Source of the DNA: Pedobacter sp.
GTDB taxonomy: Bacteria; Bacteroidota; Bacteroidia; Sphingobacteriales; Sphingobacteriaceae
DNA length: 8,678 bases
Assembly (NCBI GenBank): GCA_030149995.1
Contig: JASLGV010000484.1
Location: 1-8,678 of the forward strand
Direction: 5' to 3'
The notes beneath the pieces are model-generated. The model made no database searches and was not told the origin of the DNA. It saw only the letters and a program-made list of their open reading frames with translations. The translations under genes and the position numbers were made by a program. Numbering within the stretch: the stretch's first letter is position 1; every line of letters begins with the position of its first letter. This document shows, one piece after another, positions 1 to 6,422 of this stretch.

Positions 1-29
1 GGAGTAATTACTGAAGGGGAAAGATAAAG

Positions 30-68
30 ATTACCTGTTTCCGGTATACTCAACAGGAAACAGGTAAT
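30..68 (-). terminator. Hairpin terminator of polA
   Basis: A perfect 13-bp inverted repeat (ATTACCTGTTTCC at 30-42, GGAAACAGGTAAT at 56-68) encloses a 13-nt loop and lies 17 bases past the polA stop. Read on the minus strand, the stem is followed by the pyrimidine-rich CTTTATCTTTCCCC; read on the plus strand it is followed by A/G-rich sequence. It is therefore oriented to end polA transcription. The tail is not a clean U-run, so this is a probable rather than a textbook intrinsic terminator. The 8-mer AAGATAAA occurs on both sides of the hairpin (21-28 and 71-78). Confidence 0.65.
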
Positions 69-84
69 ATAAGATAAAAGGTTT

Positions 85-2892
85 TTAATGAGCAGCCAGC
101 CAGTTCTCGCCTTCTCCAATTTCAACAACAATTGGTACGGTTGTTTTGATGGCGTTGGGCATGCGGTCTAAAATAATGGATTTAATAATTTCTTTTTCCG
201 ATTTAAGTACGTCAAAAACCAACTCATCATGCACCTGCATGGTCATGGTCGATTTTAAGGATTGTGCTTTTATGTCTTTATGGATGTTAATCATCGCTAT
301 TTTAATCATATCTGCTGCCGAACCCTGTATAGGTGCGTTGATGGCATTTCGTTCGGCAAATCCACGTACCGTCTGGTTGGCAGAAGTAATGTCTCTTAAA
401 TAACGTCTGCGGCCCATAATGGTTTCTACAAAGCCGTTTTCGCGGGCAAAATTCATGGTATCGCTCATGTAACGTTTAATACCCGGATATTGGGTAAAAT
501 ACTGTTCAATAATTTCGGCGGCCTCTTTTCTCGGAATACCCAGATTTTGCGAAAGCCCAAAGGCCGATTGTCCGTATATAATACCAAAGTTTACAGCTTT
601 TGCATTTCTGCGCATGGTTGTATCGACCGCTTCGATTGCGACCCCGTATACGCGGGCTGCTGTGGCGGTATGGATATCGATGCCTTTGCTGAAGGCATCG
701 AGCATATTTTCTTCCTTGCTGATGTCTGCAATGATGCGCAGCTCAATTTGCGAGTAATCCGCAGATAATAAGATGTGATCCTCATCGCGGGCAATAAAGG
801 CTTTGCGAACTTCGCGCCCACGTTCCGTACGGATGGGGATGTTTTGAAGGTTGGGATTGTTCGAGCTTAAACGACCTGTGGCAGCTACGGCCTGGTTGTA
901 AGAAGTATGTACGCGGCCTGTTTTAGGGTTAACCATTAAAGGCAGGGCATCTACATAGGTCGACTTAAGTTTTTGTAACTGGCGGAAATCCAGTATGTCC
1001 TGTACAATATCACTTTTGCCGGCCAGCGCAAGTAAAACATCTTCTCCGGTCTGGTACTGTCCGGTTTTGGTTTTTTTAGCTTTTGGATCGAGCTGTAATT
1101 TATCGAATAAAACTTCGCCCAATTGCTTTGGTGAAGCGAGGTTAAATTTGATACCTGCTTTATCGTATACGTTTTGCTCAAATTTTATAATGTCCTTTTC
1201 AAGCTCCGCAGAGTACGACTGAAGGGTTTCTATGTCAATCCGAACACCTTCTTTTTCAATGTCGGCCAGCACGTAAACCAAAGGGTTTTCAATTTCCTCG
1301 GCCAGTTTAGCTGCATTCAGCTCTTTTAACTTCGGCTCAAAAACATGTGCAAGCTGTAAGGTTACATCTGCATCTTCTGCCGCATAATCGACCACCTTTT
1401 CAACAGGTACATCGCGCATGGTCAGCTGATTTTTACCTTTAGCTCCGATTAAGGCGGTAATGGAAATGGGCGAATAACCCAGGTAATTTTCAGACAGCAC
1501 ATCCATGTTGTGACGGGTGTCCGGATCAATCAGGTAATGCGCAAGCATGGTATCGAAGATTTTTCCGCGAACCTGTACATCATACCATTTTAAAACAAGA
1601 ATATCGTATTTGGTATTCTGACCAATTTTTTCGATTTCCTCATTTTCAAGTACTACTTTAAATTCGTTTACAATTTCCTGTGCTGCTGCACGGTTTTCCG
1701 GTACAGGGATGTAATAACCTTCGCCTGGTTTAACGGAGAAAGATAAACCAACTAAATCAGCAATGTTGGCATCGGTGCCGGTGGTCTCTGTATCGAAGGA
1801 AATGCGTTTTTCTGCAAGCAGCAATTTTATAAGCGCTGCACGCTTTTCTGCGGTATCTGTTAAATGATATTCGTGCGGTGTATTTTCGATGGTTCTGGCA
1901 GGTAAACTCTCTTCTGCCTCGCCCTCTTCAAGTGTATTGGTGTAAACAATGGATTCGCCAACGGTATTTCCAAAAAGATCTGTTTGCGTGCCGGCAGAAA
2001 ATTTAGCGGTGGTTACCGAAAACTCATCACCAAAAACGCGTTTACCCAGGGTTCTGAATTCGAGTTCTGTAAATAAAGGTTCCAGCAGGTCTCTGCTTGG
2101 ATCGCAAAGTTCCAGGCTTTCTTCGTCCAGCTCAACCGGTACATCCAGCAGGATGGTTGCCAGCTTTTTGGAAATCAAGCCCTGCTCACTGAAATTCTCA
2201 ACATTTTCGCGTTGTTTTCCTTTTAATTCGTGGCTGTTTGCAAGGATATTCTCTACACTTCCATATTTCTGGATGAGCTGTTTGGCCGTTTTTTCGCCAA
2301 TACCCGGAATACCCGGGATGTTATCAACTGCATCACCCTGTAATCCTAATATATCAATTACCTGTAATACATTTTCTATTTCCCATTTGGCAAGTACTTC
2401 TTTAACACCCAGTATTTCCATTCCATTGCCCATACGGGCAGGTTTATAAATAAAGATGTTTTCCGAAACCAGCTGGGCAAAATCCTTATCAGGCGTCATA
2501 CAAAATACCTGGTAGCCTTTTTTTTCTGCTTTTTTAGCAAGCGTACCGATAATGTCGTCGGCTTCGTAACCATCGGCCGTAATTACGGGAATGTTAAAGC
2601 CGGTAATTAATTTTATAACATAAGGCATGGCAGCGGCCAGATCTTCGGGCATGGCCTGTCTGTGTGCTTTATAGGCCTCAAATGAAGTATGCCTTTCTGT
2701 GGGGGCTTCTGTATCAAATACAACCGCAATGTGACTTGGTTTTTCTTTCTTCAACACATCGAGCAAAGTGTTTGTAAATCCCATTACGGCAGAAGTGTTG
2801 ATGCCCGTGGATGTAAAACGTGGATTTTTGCTCAATGCAAAGTGTGCCCTGTACATCAAGGCCATTCCATCTAAAAGAAAGAGTTTTTTCAT
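85..2892 (-). CDS. polA: DNA polymerase I
   Basis: Family A DNA polymerase that fills gaps in excision repair and removes Okazaki primers. At 935 residues it is close to the family's usual length and complete. The 5'-nuclease domain covers about residues 1-285, with acidic motifs such as DGYEADD (107-113), TPDKD (133-137) and GDAVDNIPGIPGIGEKTA (186-203). A 50-60 residue linker follows. The 3'-5' exonuclease, about 335-530, keeps its metal ligands: DTE (D367, E369), NTKYD (D430) and YAAED (Y503, D507), so proofreading should work. The polymerase domain has motif A DYSQIELR (711-719 region, D712), motif B RRNAKAVNFGIIYG (761-774, K765 and F769) and motif C HDE (888-890). A phenylalanine sits at the motif B position that sets dideoxynucleotide discrimination. 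The linker holds QTDLF (303-307), which resembles a sliding-clamp-binding peptide. The ATG start gives the canonical MKKLFLLDG beginning. The gene stands alone, with its own terminator and likely promoter. Confidence 0.98.
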   Translation of the reverse strand: MKKLFLLDGMALMYRAHFALSKNPRFTSTGINTSAVMGFTNTLLDVLKKEKPSHIAVVFDTEAPTERHTSFEAYKAHRQAMPEDLAAAMPYVIKLITGFNIPVITADGYEADDIIGTLAKKAEKKGYQVFCMTPDKDFAQLVSENIFIYKPARMGNGMEILGVKEVLAKWEIENVLQVIDILGLQGDAVDNIPGIPGIGEKTAKQLIQKYGSVENILANSHELKGKQRENVENFSEQGLISKKLATILLDVPVELDEESLELCDPSRDLLEPLFTELEFRTLGKRVFGDEFSVTTAKFSAGTQTDLFGNTVGESIVYTNTLEEGEAEESLPARTIENTPHEYHLTDTAEKRAALIKLLLAEKRISFDTETTGTDANIADLVGLSFSVKPGEGYYIPVPENRAAAQEIVNEFKVVLENEEIEKIGQNTKYDILVLKWYDVQVRGKIFDTMLAHYLIDPDTRHNMDVLSENYLGYSPISITALIGAKGKNQLTMRDVPVEKVVDYAAEDADVTLQLAHVFEPKLKELNAAKLAEEIENPLVYVLADIEKEGVRIDIETLQSYSAELEKDIIKFEQNVYDKAGIKFNLASPKQLGEVLFDKLQLDPKAKKTKTGQYQTGEDVLLALAGKSDIVQDILDFRQLQKLKSTYVDALPLMVNPKTGRVHTSYNQAVAATGRLSSNNPNLQNIPIRTERGREVRKAFIARDEDHILLSADYSQIELRIIADISKEENMLDAFSKGIDIHTATAARVYGVAIEAVDTTMRRNAKAVNFGIIYGQSAFGLSQNLGIPRKEAAEIIEQYFTQYPGIKRYMSDTMNFARENGFVETIMGRRRYLRDITSANQTVRGFAERNAINAPIQGSAADMIKIAMINIHKDIKAQSLKSTMTMQVHDELVFDVLKSEKEIIKSIILDRMPNAIKTTVPIVVEIGEGENWLAAH

Positions 2893-2992
2893 TGGTGTAA
2901 ATTATTTTCATTTAAAGATGAGCCGTATAACGGTTGTCATCATCTGCCATTCAAGCTTTTTTAAGCAGGCAGCATCTATTTATAAAAGTAAC

Positions 2993-3019
2993 CAAAGTTA
3001 ACGATATCGTTAAGACCAA
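2993..3019 (-). promoter_or_regulatory. Candidate polA promoter (Bacteroidota type)
   Basis: On the minus strand, TAACTTTG (3000 down to 2993) is a perfect match to the Bacteroidota -7 consensus TAnnTTTG. A TTG (3019-3017) lies 16 nt upstream as a possible -33 element, which is slightly short of usual spacing. Transcription would start near 2987, giving a leader of about 95 nt before the polA ATG. A perfect palindrome fills most of the spacer and overlaps the -7 element. No transcript data are available to confirm this. Confidence 0.45.
2998..3013. repeat. Perfect 16-bp palindrome, possible operator
   Basis: TTAACGATATCGTTAA is identical to its own reverse complement over all 16 bases. It lies in the 220-bp divergent region between polA and the secreted-protein gene, inside the proposed polA promoter, where it overlaps the first three bases of the -7 element. 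A dimeric repressor bound here would block the promoter. No regulator is identified, and the site could also be chance in AT-rich DNA. Confidence 0.4.
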
Positions 3020-3041
3020 CTAAAGAAATTAAATATTTAGG

Positions 3042-3057
3042 CCGAATTAAAATTCGG
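3042..3057. repeat. Short inverted repeat upstream of the secreted-protein gene
   Basis: CCGAATT and AATTCGG form a 7-bp inverted repeat around a central AA, 55 bases before the ATG at 3113. The loop is too small for a stable hairpin with all pairs formed, so a protein-binding dyad is more plausible than an RNA structure. Its function is unknown. Confidence 0.25.
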
Positions 3058-3112
3058 GTTATGCAGACAATAAAGGCTAATATTTACGTTATTTGTAAAA
3101 ATTCAACAAGTT

Positions 3113-3796
3113 ATGAAGCACCTTCTTACCTTTATTTTTTTAATTTTTATTTCGGTTTCCAGCCGGGCGCAGGATTTTATTGTTAAAAAAAATGACGAGG
3201 TAATTCGGGGTACGATTAAAGGAACCGATTACCTGTCTGTATTTATCAGCCAGGATGATGCTGCCGATGTGGTGTTGCAGGCCAGGGATGTAAATAATTT
3301 TTTCTGGAACGGGAACAGCTATTTAAGTAAAGGATTTGCCGGGAAAAAGAATTTTGAATACCGTTTTGTAAAAGTGGTTGAGCTGGGGGCTGTTAATTTA
3401 TATTCTTTTGGAGGCGAAACCCTGGCGCCGGTTCAAAAAGAGAAAAAGGTGCGCTTTAGTCCGGGGGTTGGAATTGGTGCAGGTACAGGAGGTTTTGGTG
3501 GTGTTGGCCTTGGTGGCGGGATCAGTATTGGCGGGGGCAATCGCAATGGCACACCGGAAAGGCCGGCTGGTGCACCAGCGGTACGTTATTTTATTGAAAA
3601 ACCAGGTAGTGGCCCCTTGCAGGAAATCCCGGTAAAAGCCATTACAGACGAAGATAAAAAAGCAGAAGTTAAAGATATTCTGTTACGCAAGCTGGGCGAT
3701 GTTCCTGAAATTAAAACCAGAATTGAAACAGAAACCACTTTCAACAGCCGGGATTTGCTGGAGTTGATTAAAGCTTACAATGCGTTGAAAAACTAA
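3113..3796 (+). CDS. Secreted glycine-rich protein of unknown function
   Basis: I do not recognise the family. The 227-residue protein starts with a signal peptide: a lysine-poor MKH start, a hydrophobic core LLTFIFLIFISV (4-15) and a likely cut in the SRAQD region near residues 19-20, so it should be exported to the periplasm or outer surface. No lipobox cysteine is seen; the protein has no cysteine at all. Residues 21-107 look like a compact beta-rich module (VKKNDEVIRGTIKGTDYLSV, then an aromatic FFWNGNSY). Residues 118-146 are strongly glycine-rich, with repeated GG pairs and few charges. The C-terminal part (about 155-227) is charged and probably helical. It has its own upstream region and converges on tag, with 29 bases between the stops. 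TTTG at 3092-3095 may be part of its -7 element, but the match is weak. Confidence 0.8.
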   Translation: MKHLLTFIFLIFISVSSRAQDFIVKKNDEVIRGTIKGTDYLSVFISQDDAADVVLQARDVNNFFWNGNSYLSKGFAGKKNFEYRFVKVVELGAVNLYSFGGETLAPVQKEKKVRFSPGVGIGAGTGGFGGVGLGGGISIGGGNRNGTPERPAGAPAVRYFIEKPGSGPLQEIPVKAITDEDKKAEVKDILLRKLGDVPEIKTRIETETTFNSRDLLELIKAYNALKN

Positions 3797-3825
3797 TCTT
3801 TAAACCGTTACTGTTTTTAATCCAA

Positions 3826-4416
3826 TTAAATGCCGCGTGCAAGGCAGTTAACCAGGTGATCGTTTACCATTCCGGTGGCCTGCATGTGCGCATAACAGAT
3901 CGTGGTTCCGAAGAATTTAAAACCACGTTTTTTCATGTCCTTGCTGATTTTATCCGAAAGATCGGTCCTTGCCGGAATGTCGCCCATTTTCTCTACTTTG
4001 TTCAGGATCGGTTTTCCATCCGGAAGAAATCCCCATATATATTTGGCAAAACTGCCGAACTCTTTCTGGATTTCGATAAATAACCGGGCATTCGTAATGG
4101 CGCCATTGATTTTTAAGCGATTACGGATGATACCTTCATCCTGCATCAATCGCTCTATATCTTTATCATCAAAAGCAGCAACTTTCTGCACATCAAAACC
4201 TGCAAAAGCTTTACGATAATTTTCCCTTCTGCGAAGAATGGTAATCCAGCTTAATCCAGCTTGTGCGCCTTCCAGAATTAAAAATTCAAATAAGATTTTA
4301 TCATCATAAACGGGTTTTCCCCATTCTTCATCGTGGTATTTTTGATAAAGCGGGTCGGAGCCCGCCCAGGTGCAGCGTGTTAAGCCGGTAGTCTTAAGTC
4401 TGGAATCGTTGGTCAT
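3826..4416 (-). CDS. tag: DNA-3-methyladenine glycosylase I
   Basis: Monofunctional glycosylase that removes 3-methyladenine from alkylated DNA and starts base excision repair. Numbered from the ATG at 4416 (196 residues), the family's zinc ligands are all present: C15 and H28 in RCTWAG...KYHDEEW, and H187 and C191 in NDHLVNC. The conserved LEGAQAGLSWITIL block (48-61) carries E49, which matches the catalytic-pocket Glu38 of the E. coli enzyme, and KKRGFKFFGTTICYAHMQA (162-180) is the other family signature. An in-frame TTG three codons upstream (4425) is possible, but ATG is preferred; the ~11-residue extension ahead of the RCTW motif compared with E. coli Tag is normal variation. It lies 115 bp downstream of the AhpD-like gene on the same strand. 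TAAGTTTG (4534 down to 4527) could be a -7 element for it, but no -33 element is seen. Confidence 0.95.
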   Translation of the reverse strand: MTNDSRLKTTGLTRCTWAGSDPLYQKYHDEEWGKPVYDDKILFEFLILEGAQAGLSWITILRRRENYRKAFAGFDVQKVAAFDDKDIERLMQDEGIIRNRLKINGAITNARLFIEIQKEFGSFAKYIWGFLPDGKPILNKVEKMGDIPARTDLSDKISKDMKKRGFKFFGTTICYAHMQATGMVNDHLVNCLARGI

Positions 4417-4531
4417 ATTATGCAAGCTTTGTTGGGTTGTTAATCATAAAGTTTAACAATTTACTTTTCTCCATGTTATTTTATTTTAATCTAAAATAGC
4501 GGTATTTGAACAGAGACTAATGACTACAAAC

Positions 4532-4885
4532 TTAAGGCTGCGGACTTTCTAAAAGTTCATCCCAATACTCAACAGCCCTTCTGTAATGGGGAATAACAAT
4601 GCTGCCACCCACCAGGTTTGCGATCATGAAAATCTCATTTAGCTCTTCGGTGGTTACACCGGCCTCTTTGCATTTACCCAGGTGATAACGGATGCAATCG
4701 TCGCAGCGTAAAACCATCGATGCAACCAGGCCCAGCATTTCTTTGGTTTTAACATTTAATGCGCCATCTGCATAACTGGTGGTATCTAAAGCGAGGAAAC
4801 GTTTAATATTTGTATTGGCTGTTTCCATAATCCTGTCGTTCATTTTGCTGCGGTAGCTGTTGAACTCTTCTACTAATTTGCCCAT
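4532..4885 (-). CDS. Carboxymuconolactone decarboxylase family protein, AhpD-like
   Basis: A small all-helical protein of the AhpD/carboxymuconolactone decarboxylase superfamily, 117 residues long, which matches a single-domain member. It carries the redox motif CxxCxxxH (C61, C64, H68 in RCDDCIRYHLG), with an upstream KTKEMLGLVAS helix (47-56) that supplies the conserved glutamate E49. Members with this motif usually act as thiol-dependent peroxidases or disulphide reductants, rather than as true decarboxylases. No signal peptide is present, so it should be cytosolic. It is divergent from the membrane-protein gene at 4932 (46 bp between starts) and precedes tag on the same strand. The substrate cannot be told from the sequence. 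A link to peroxide defence is suggested only by the motif and by oxyR about 2.6 kb away. Confidence 0.9.
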   Translation of the reverse strand: MGKLVEEFNSYRSKMNDRIMETANTNIKRFLALDTTSYADGALNVKTKEMLGLVASMVLRCDDCIRYHLGKCKEAGVTTEELNEIFMIANLVGGSIVIPHYRRAVEYWDELLESPQP

Positions 4886-4931
4886 ATTTATTTTACTAAA
4901 TCTTTTTTAATTGCTGTTTGTTTAAGGTATT

Positions 4932-5291
4932 ATGAAGATGATATCCTCAAAATTTCATGCTGTTTTAGATTTTATCTTAATCATACTTTTGCTTGCGTCG
5001 CCAGGCTTGTTTCATTTAACGGAACAGGCCGGGAGGTTACTATACACATTAGCCGGAATACATTTTGTGCTGAGTATTGTAACCGATTATGCTGCCGGTA
5101 TTTTTAAGCTTGTTCCATTCCGGCTGCATGGTTTGGCAGAGCTGCTGCTCAGTATGGTGCTCCTCATCCTTGCCTTTACTGTTTTTGATGATAACCTGCG
5201 GGATGAAATTTATTTTGCCTGCCTGGGACTTTTCCTGTTGATGATTTATAGCCTTACCGACTATAAAAAGAACCAAAAAGTGCTTATATAA
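4932..5291 (+). CDS. Four-helix membrane protein with internal duplication (SPW-like)
   Basis: A 119-residue integral membrane protein with four predicted helices at about 9-27, 35-52, 65-84 and 92-108 and a basic C-terminal tail. It is built from two copies of a two-helix unit. The motif [K/R]xHxxx[D/E] occurs at 7-13 (KFHAVLD) and 64-70 (RLHGLAE), and the second helix of each unit runs into TDY (51-53 and 109-111), so the period is 57-58 residues. The layout and the 'ASPG' after helix 1 resemble SPW-repeat membrane proteins, but I make this link from memory and with limited confidence. The function is unknown. MKM gives two near-equivalent ATG starts (4932 and 4938). The 3' end overlaps the atl gene by 8 bases in convergent orientation. 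Confidence 0.75.
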   Translation: MKMISSKFHAVLDFILIILLLASPGLFHLTEQAGRLLYTLAGIHFVLSIVTDYAAGIFKLVPFRLHGLAELLLSMVLLILAFTVFDDNLRDEIYFACLGLFLLMIYSLTDYKKNQKVLI

Positions 5292-5613
5292 TTTCGGTCA
5301 TCGGATCCCAGAAAACCTGTTTAAAGTTAACGACTTTATCATTTTTAACCAATACGCCTTCCTTTTCCAGGCATTGCTGCATAAATTCTGGCGGATTAAA
5401 ATGAAACTTTCCCGTTAACAATCCACTACTATTTACAACCCGGTGTGCCGGAACTTTTGGCTGTGCAGTACCTGCAAAGGCCATGGCTGTTCCAACCATT
5501 CGCGAAGCCTTTGCTGCGCCCAGGCATTTTGCAATGGCTCCGTACGAAGTTACCCGCCCCTTTGGAATGAGGCGGACAACTTCATAAACCTGTTCGTAAA
5601 AAGTAGTATTCAT
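5284..5613 (-). CDS. Alkyltransferase-like protein (MGMT family, no acceptor cysteine)
   Basis: This 109-residue protein corresponds to the DNA-binding C-terminal domain of O6-alkylguanine-DNA alkyltransferases. The opening FYEQVYEVVRLIPKGRVTSY (5-24) and SRMVGTAM (37-44, with the arginine-finger candidate R38) are clear. The active-site motif PCHRV of true transferases reads PAHRV here (55-59), so the methyl-accepting cysteine is alanine (A56). It should therefore bind O6-alkylguanine without repairing it. In studied Atl proteins this flips the lesion out and hands it to nucleotide excision repair. The start ATG overlaps the trmB stop as TAATG, indicating co-transcription and probable translational coupling with trmB. 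Many Bacteroidota carry such proteins, often annotated only as 'MGMT family protein' or even as methyltransferase, which the missing cysteine contradicts. Confidence 0.9.
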   Translation of the reverse strand: MNTTFYEQVYEVVRLIPKGRVTSYGAIAKCLGAAKASRMVGTAMAFAGTAQPKVPAHRVVNSSGLLTGKFHFNPPEFMQQCLEKEGVLVKNDKVVNFKQVFWDPMTEII

Positions 5614-6263
5614 TATTCAAAAGAAAACTGAACGTAATTAATATTTTTATCGTGTTGCAGGTATTTTTTCTCGTAATATGTTTTAATCGATAAAACTTCA
5701 TCAACCAGGTCTGATGTATAGAGGTGATCCGTATTTTTATGTACGTTTAAATTCAGCTCTGCAATTTTATCACAGGTATAGGCATATAAATCATCGTTAT
5801 CTGTTTTTAAATTTACATAACCACCAGGTTTTAACACATGTTTATAACGATTTAAAAATGCCGGGAATGTGAGGCGTTTTTTCTCGCGGCTGTCTTGTGG
5901 CTGCGGATCGGGGAAAGTAATCCAGATCTCATCAATTTCGCCCGCCTCAAAATAATCAAGCAGGTTTTCAATCTGTATTCTTAAAAAAGAAACATTGTTT
6001 ATGTTTTCTTCGATGGCAGTCTTTGCACCTCTCCATATCCGGTTGCCTTTATAATCAACACCTATAAAATTTTTCTCCGGAAATAATTTTGCCAGGTTAA
6101 CCGTGTATTCGCCCTTACCACAGGCCAGTTCAAGCACCACGGGGTGGTTGTTTTTAAAATGTTCTTCGGCCCATTTACCTTTCAGGGCTTTTCCTTCGTC
6201 CAGTTGAAATACGTTTGCGAAAGTTTCTATTTCTGCAAAGCGTCTAAGTTTATCTTTACCCAA
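5613..6263 (-). CDS. trmB: tRNA (guanine-N7-)-methyltransferase
   Basis: A SAM-dependent enzyme that makes 7-methylguanosine at position 46 of tRNA variable loops. The 216-residue protein has the SAM-binding loop LELACGKGEYT (44-54), GVDYKG (68-73) after strand 2, the family signature WITFPDPQPQDSREKKRL (114-131), and LKTDN (152-156) near the tRNA-binding end. The start is TTG at 6263. In-frame TAA lies 7 codons upstream, no ATG or GTG lies between, and the protein contains no internal methionine, so no ATG start is possible. The resulting MGKDKLRRFAE beginning is typical of Bacteroidota TrmB. It is the first gene of a trmB-atl pair (TAATG junction) and diverges from fcl across 159 bp. Confidence 0.96.
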   Translation of the reverse strand: MGKDKLRRFAEIETFANVFQLDEGKALKGKWAEEHFKNNHPVVLELACGKGEYTVNLAKLFPEKNFIGVDYKGNRIWRGAKTAIEENINNVSFLRIQIENLLDYFEAGEIDEIWITFPDPQPQDSREKKRLTFPAFLNRYKHVLKPGGYVNLKTDNDDLYAYTCDKIAELNLNVHKNTDHLYTSDLVDEVLSIKTYYEKKYLQHDKNINYVQFSFE

Positions 6264-6276
6264 GAGTTTTTTCTTG

Positions 6277-6284
6277 CAAATTTA
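6277..6284 (-). promoter_or_regulatory. Candidate -7 element of trmB
   Basis: On the minus strand TAAATTTG matches TAnnTTTG perfectly, 13 bases before the TTG start codon. If used, the transcript would begin only about 5-10 nt before the start codon, an almost leaderless message. No TTG is seen at the expected -33 distance, which weakens the call. Confidence 0.35.
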
Positions 6285-6390
6285 CAATTTCTCCTTTATT
6301 AAGTGGCGGTTAAAAATATGTCTGGTTGTTCCCGGGGATCCGTTTAACGTTTTAATTTACTTATGTGTATGGCTTTTGCTTAATCTGTTG

Positions 6391-6398
6391 TATTTTTG
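6391..6398 (+). promoter_or_regulatory. Candidate -7 element of fcl
   Basis: TATTTTTG matches the Bacteroidota TAnnTTTG consensus, 24 bases before the fcl TTG start. Transcription would begin near 6404, giving an AT-rich leader of about 19 nt without a Shine-Dalgarno sequence. A clear -33 TTG at the proper distance is not seen. Confidence 0.4.
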
Positions 6399-6422
6399 TC
6401 GTTTATTAAATAAATACATTCA

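Noticed and set aside
1949..2449. A 166-codon open frame on the plus strand, antisense to polA
   Set aside because: It lies wholly inside the well-supported polA gene. Its translation is serine-rich low-complexity sequence without a recognisable domain, as expected of a shadow frame.
4417..4425. TTG start for tag, three codons upstream of the ATG
   Set aside because: The ATG at 4416 already gives the full family domain with spare N-terminal residues. TTG cannot be excluded but nothing favours it.
4527..4534. TAAGTTTG as a tag promoter
   Set aside because: It matches TAnnTTTG, but it overlaps the stop of the upstream gene, has no -33 partner and would give a long leader. It is mentioned under tag but not listed as a feature.
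6307..6349. GTTAAA / TTTAAC inverted repeat between trmB and fcl
   Set aside because: Only 6 AT-rich base pairs separated by about 28 nt; this is expected by chance.
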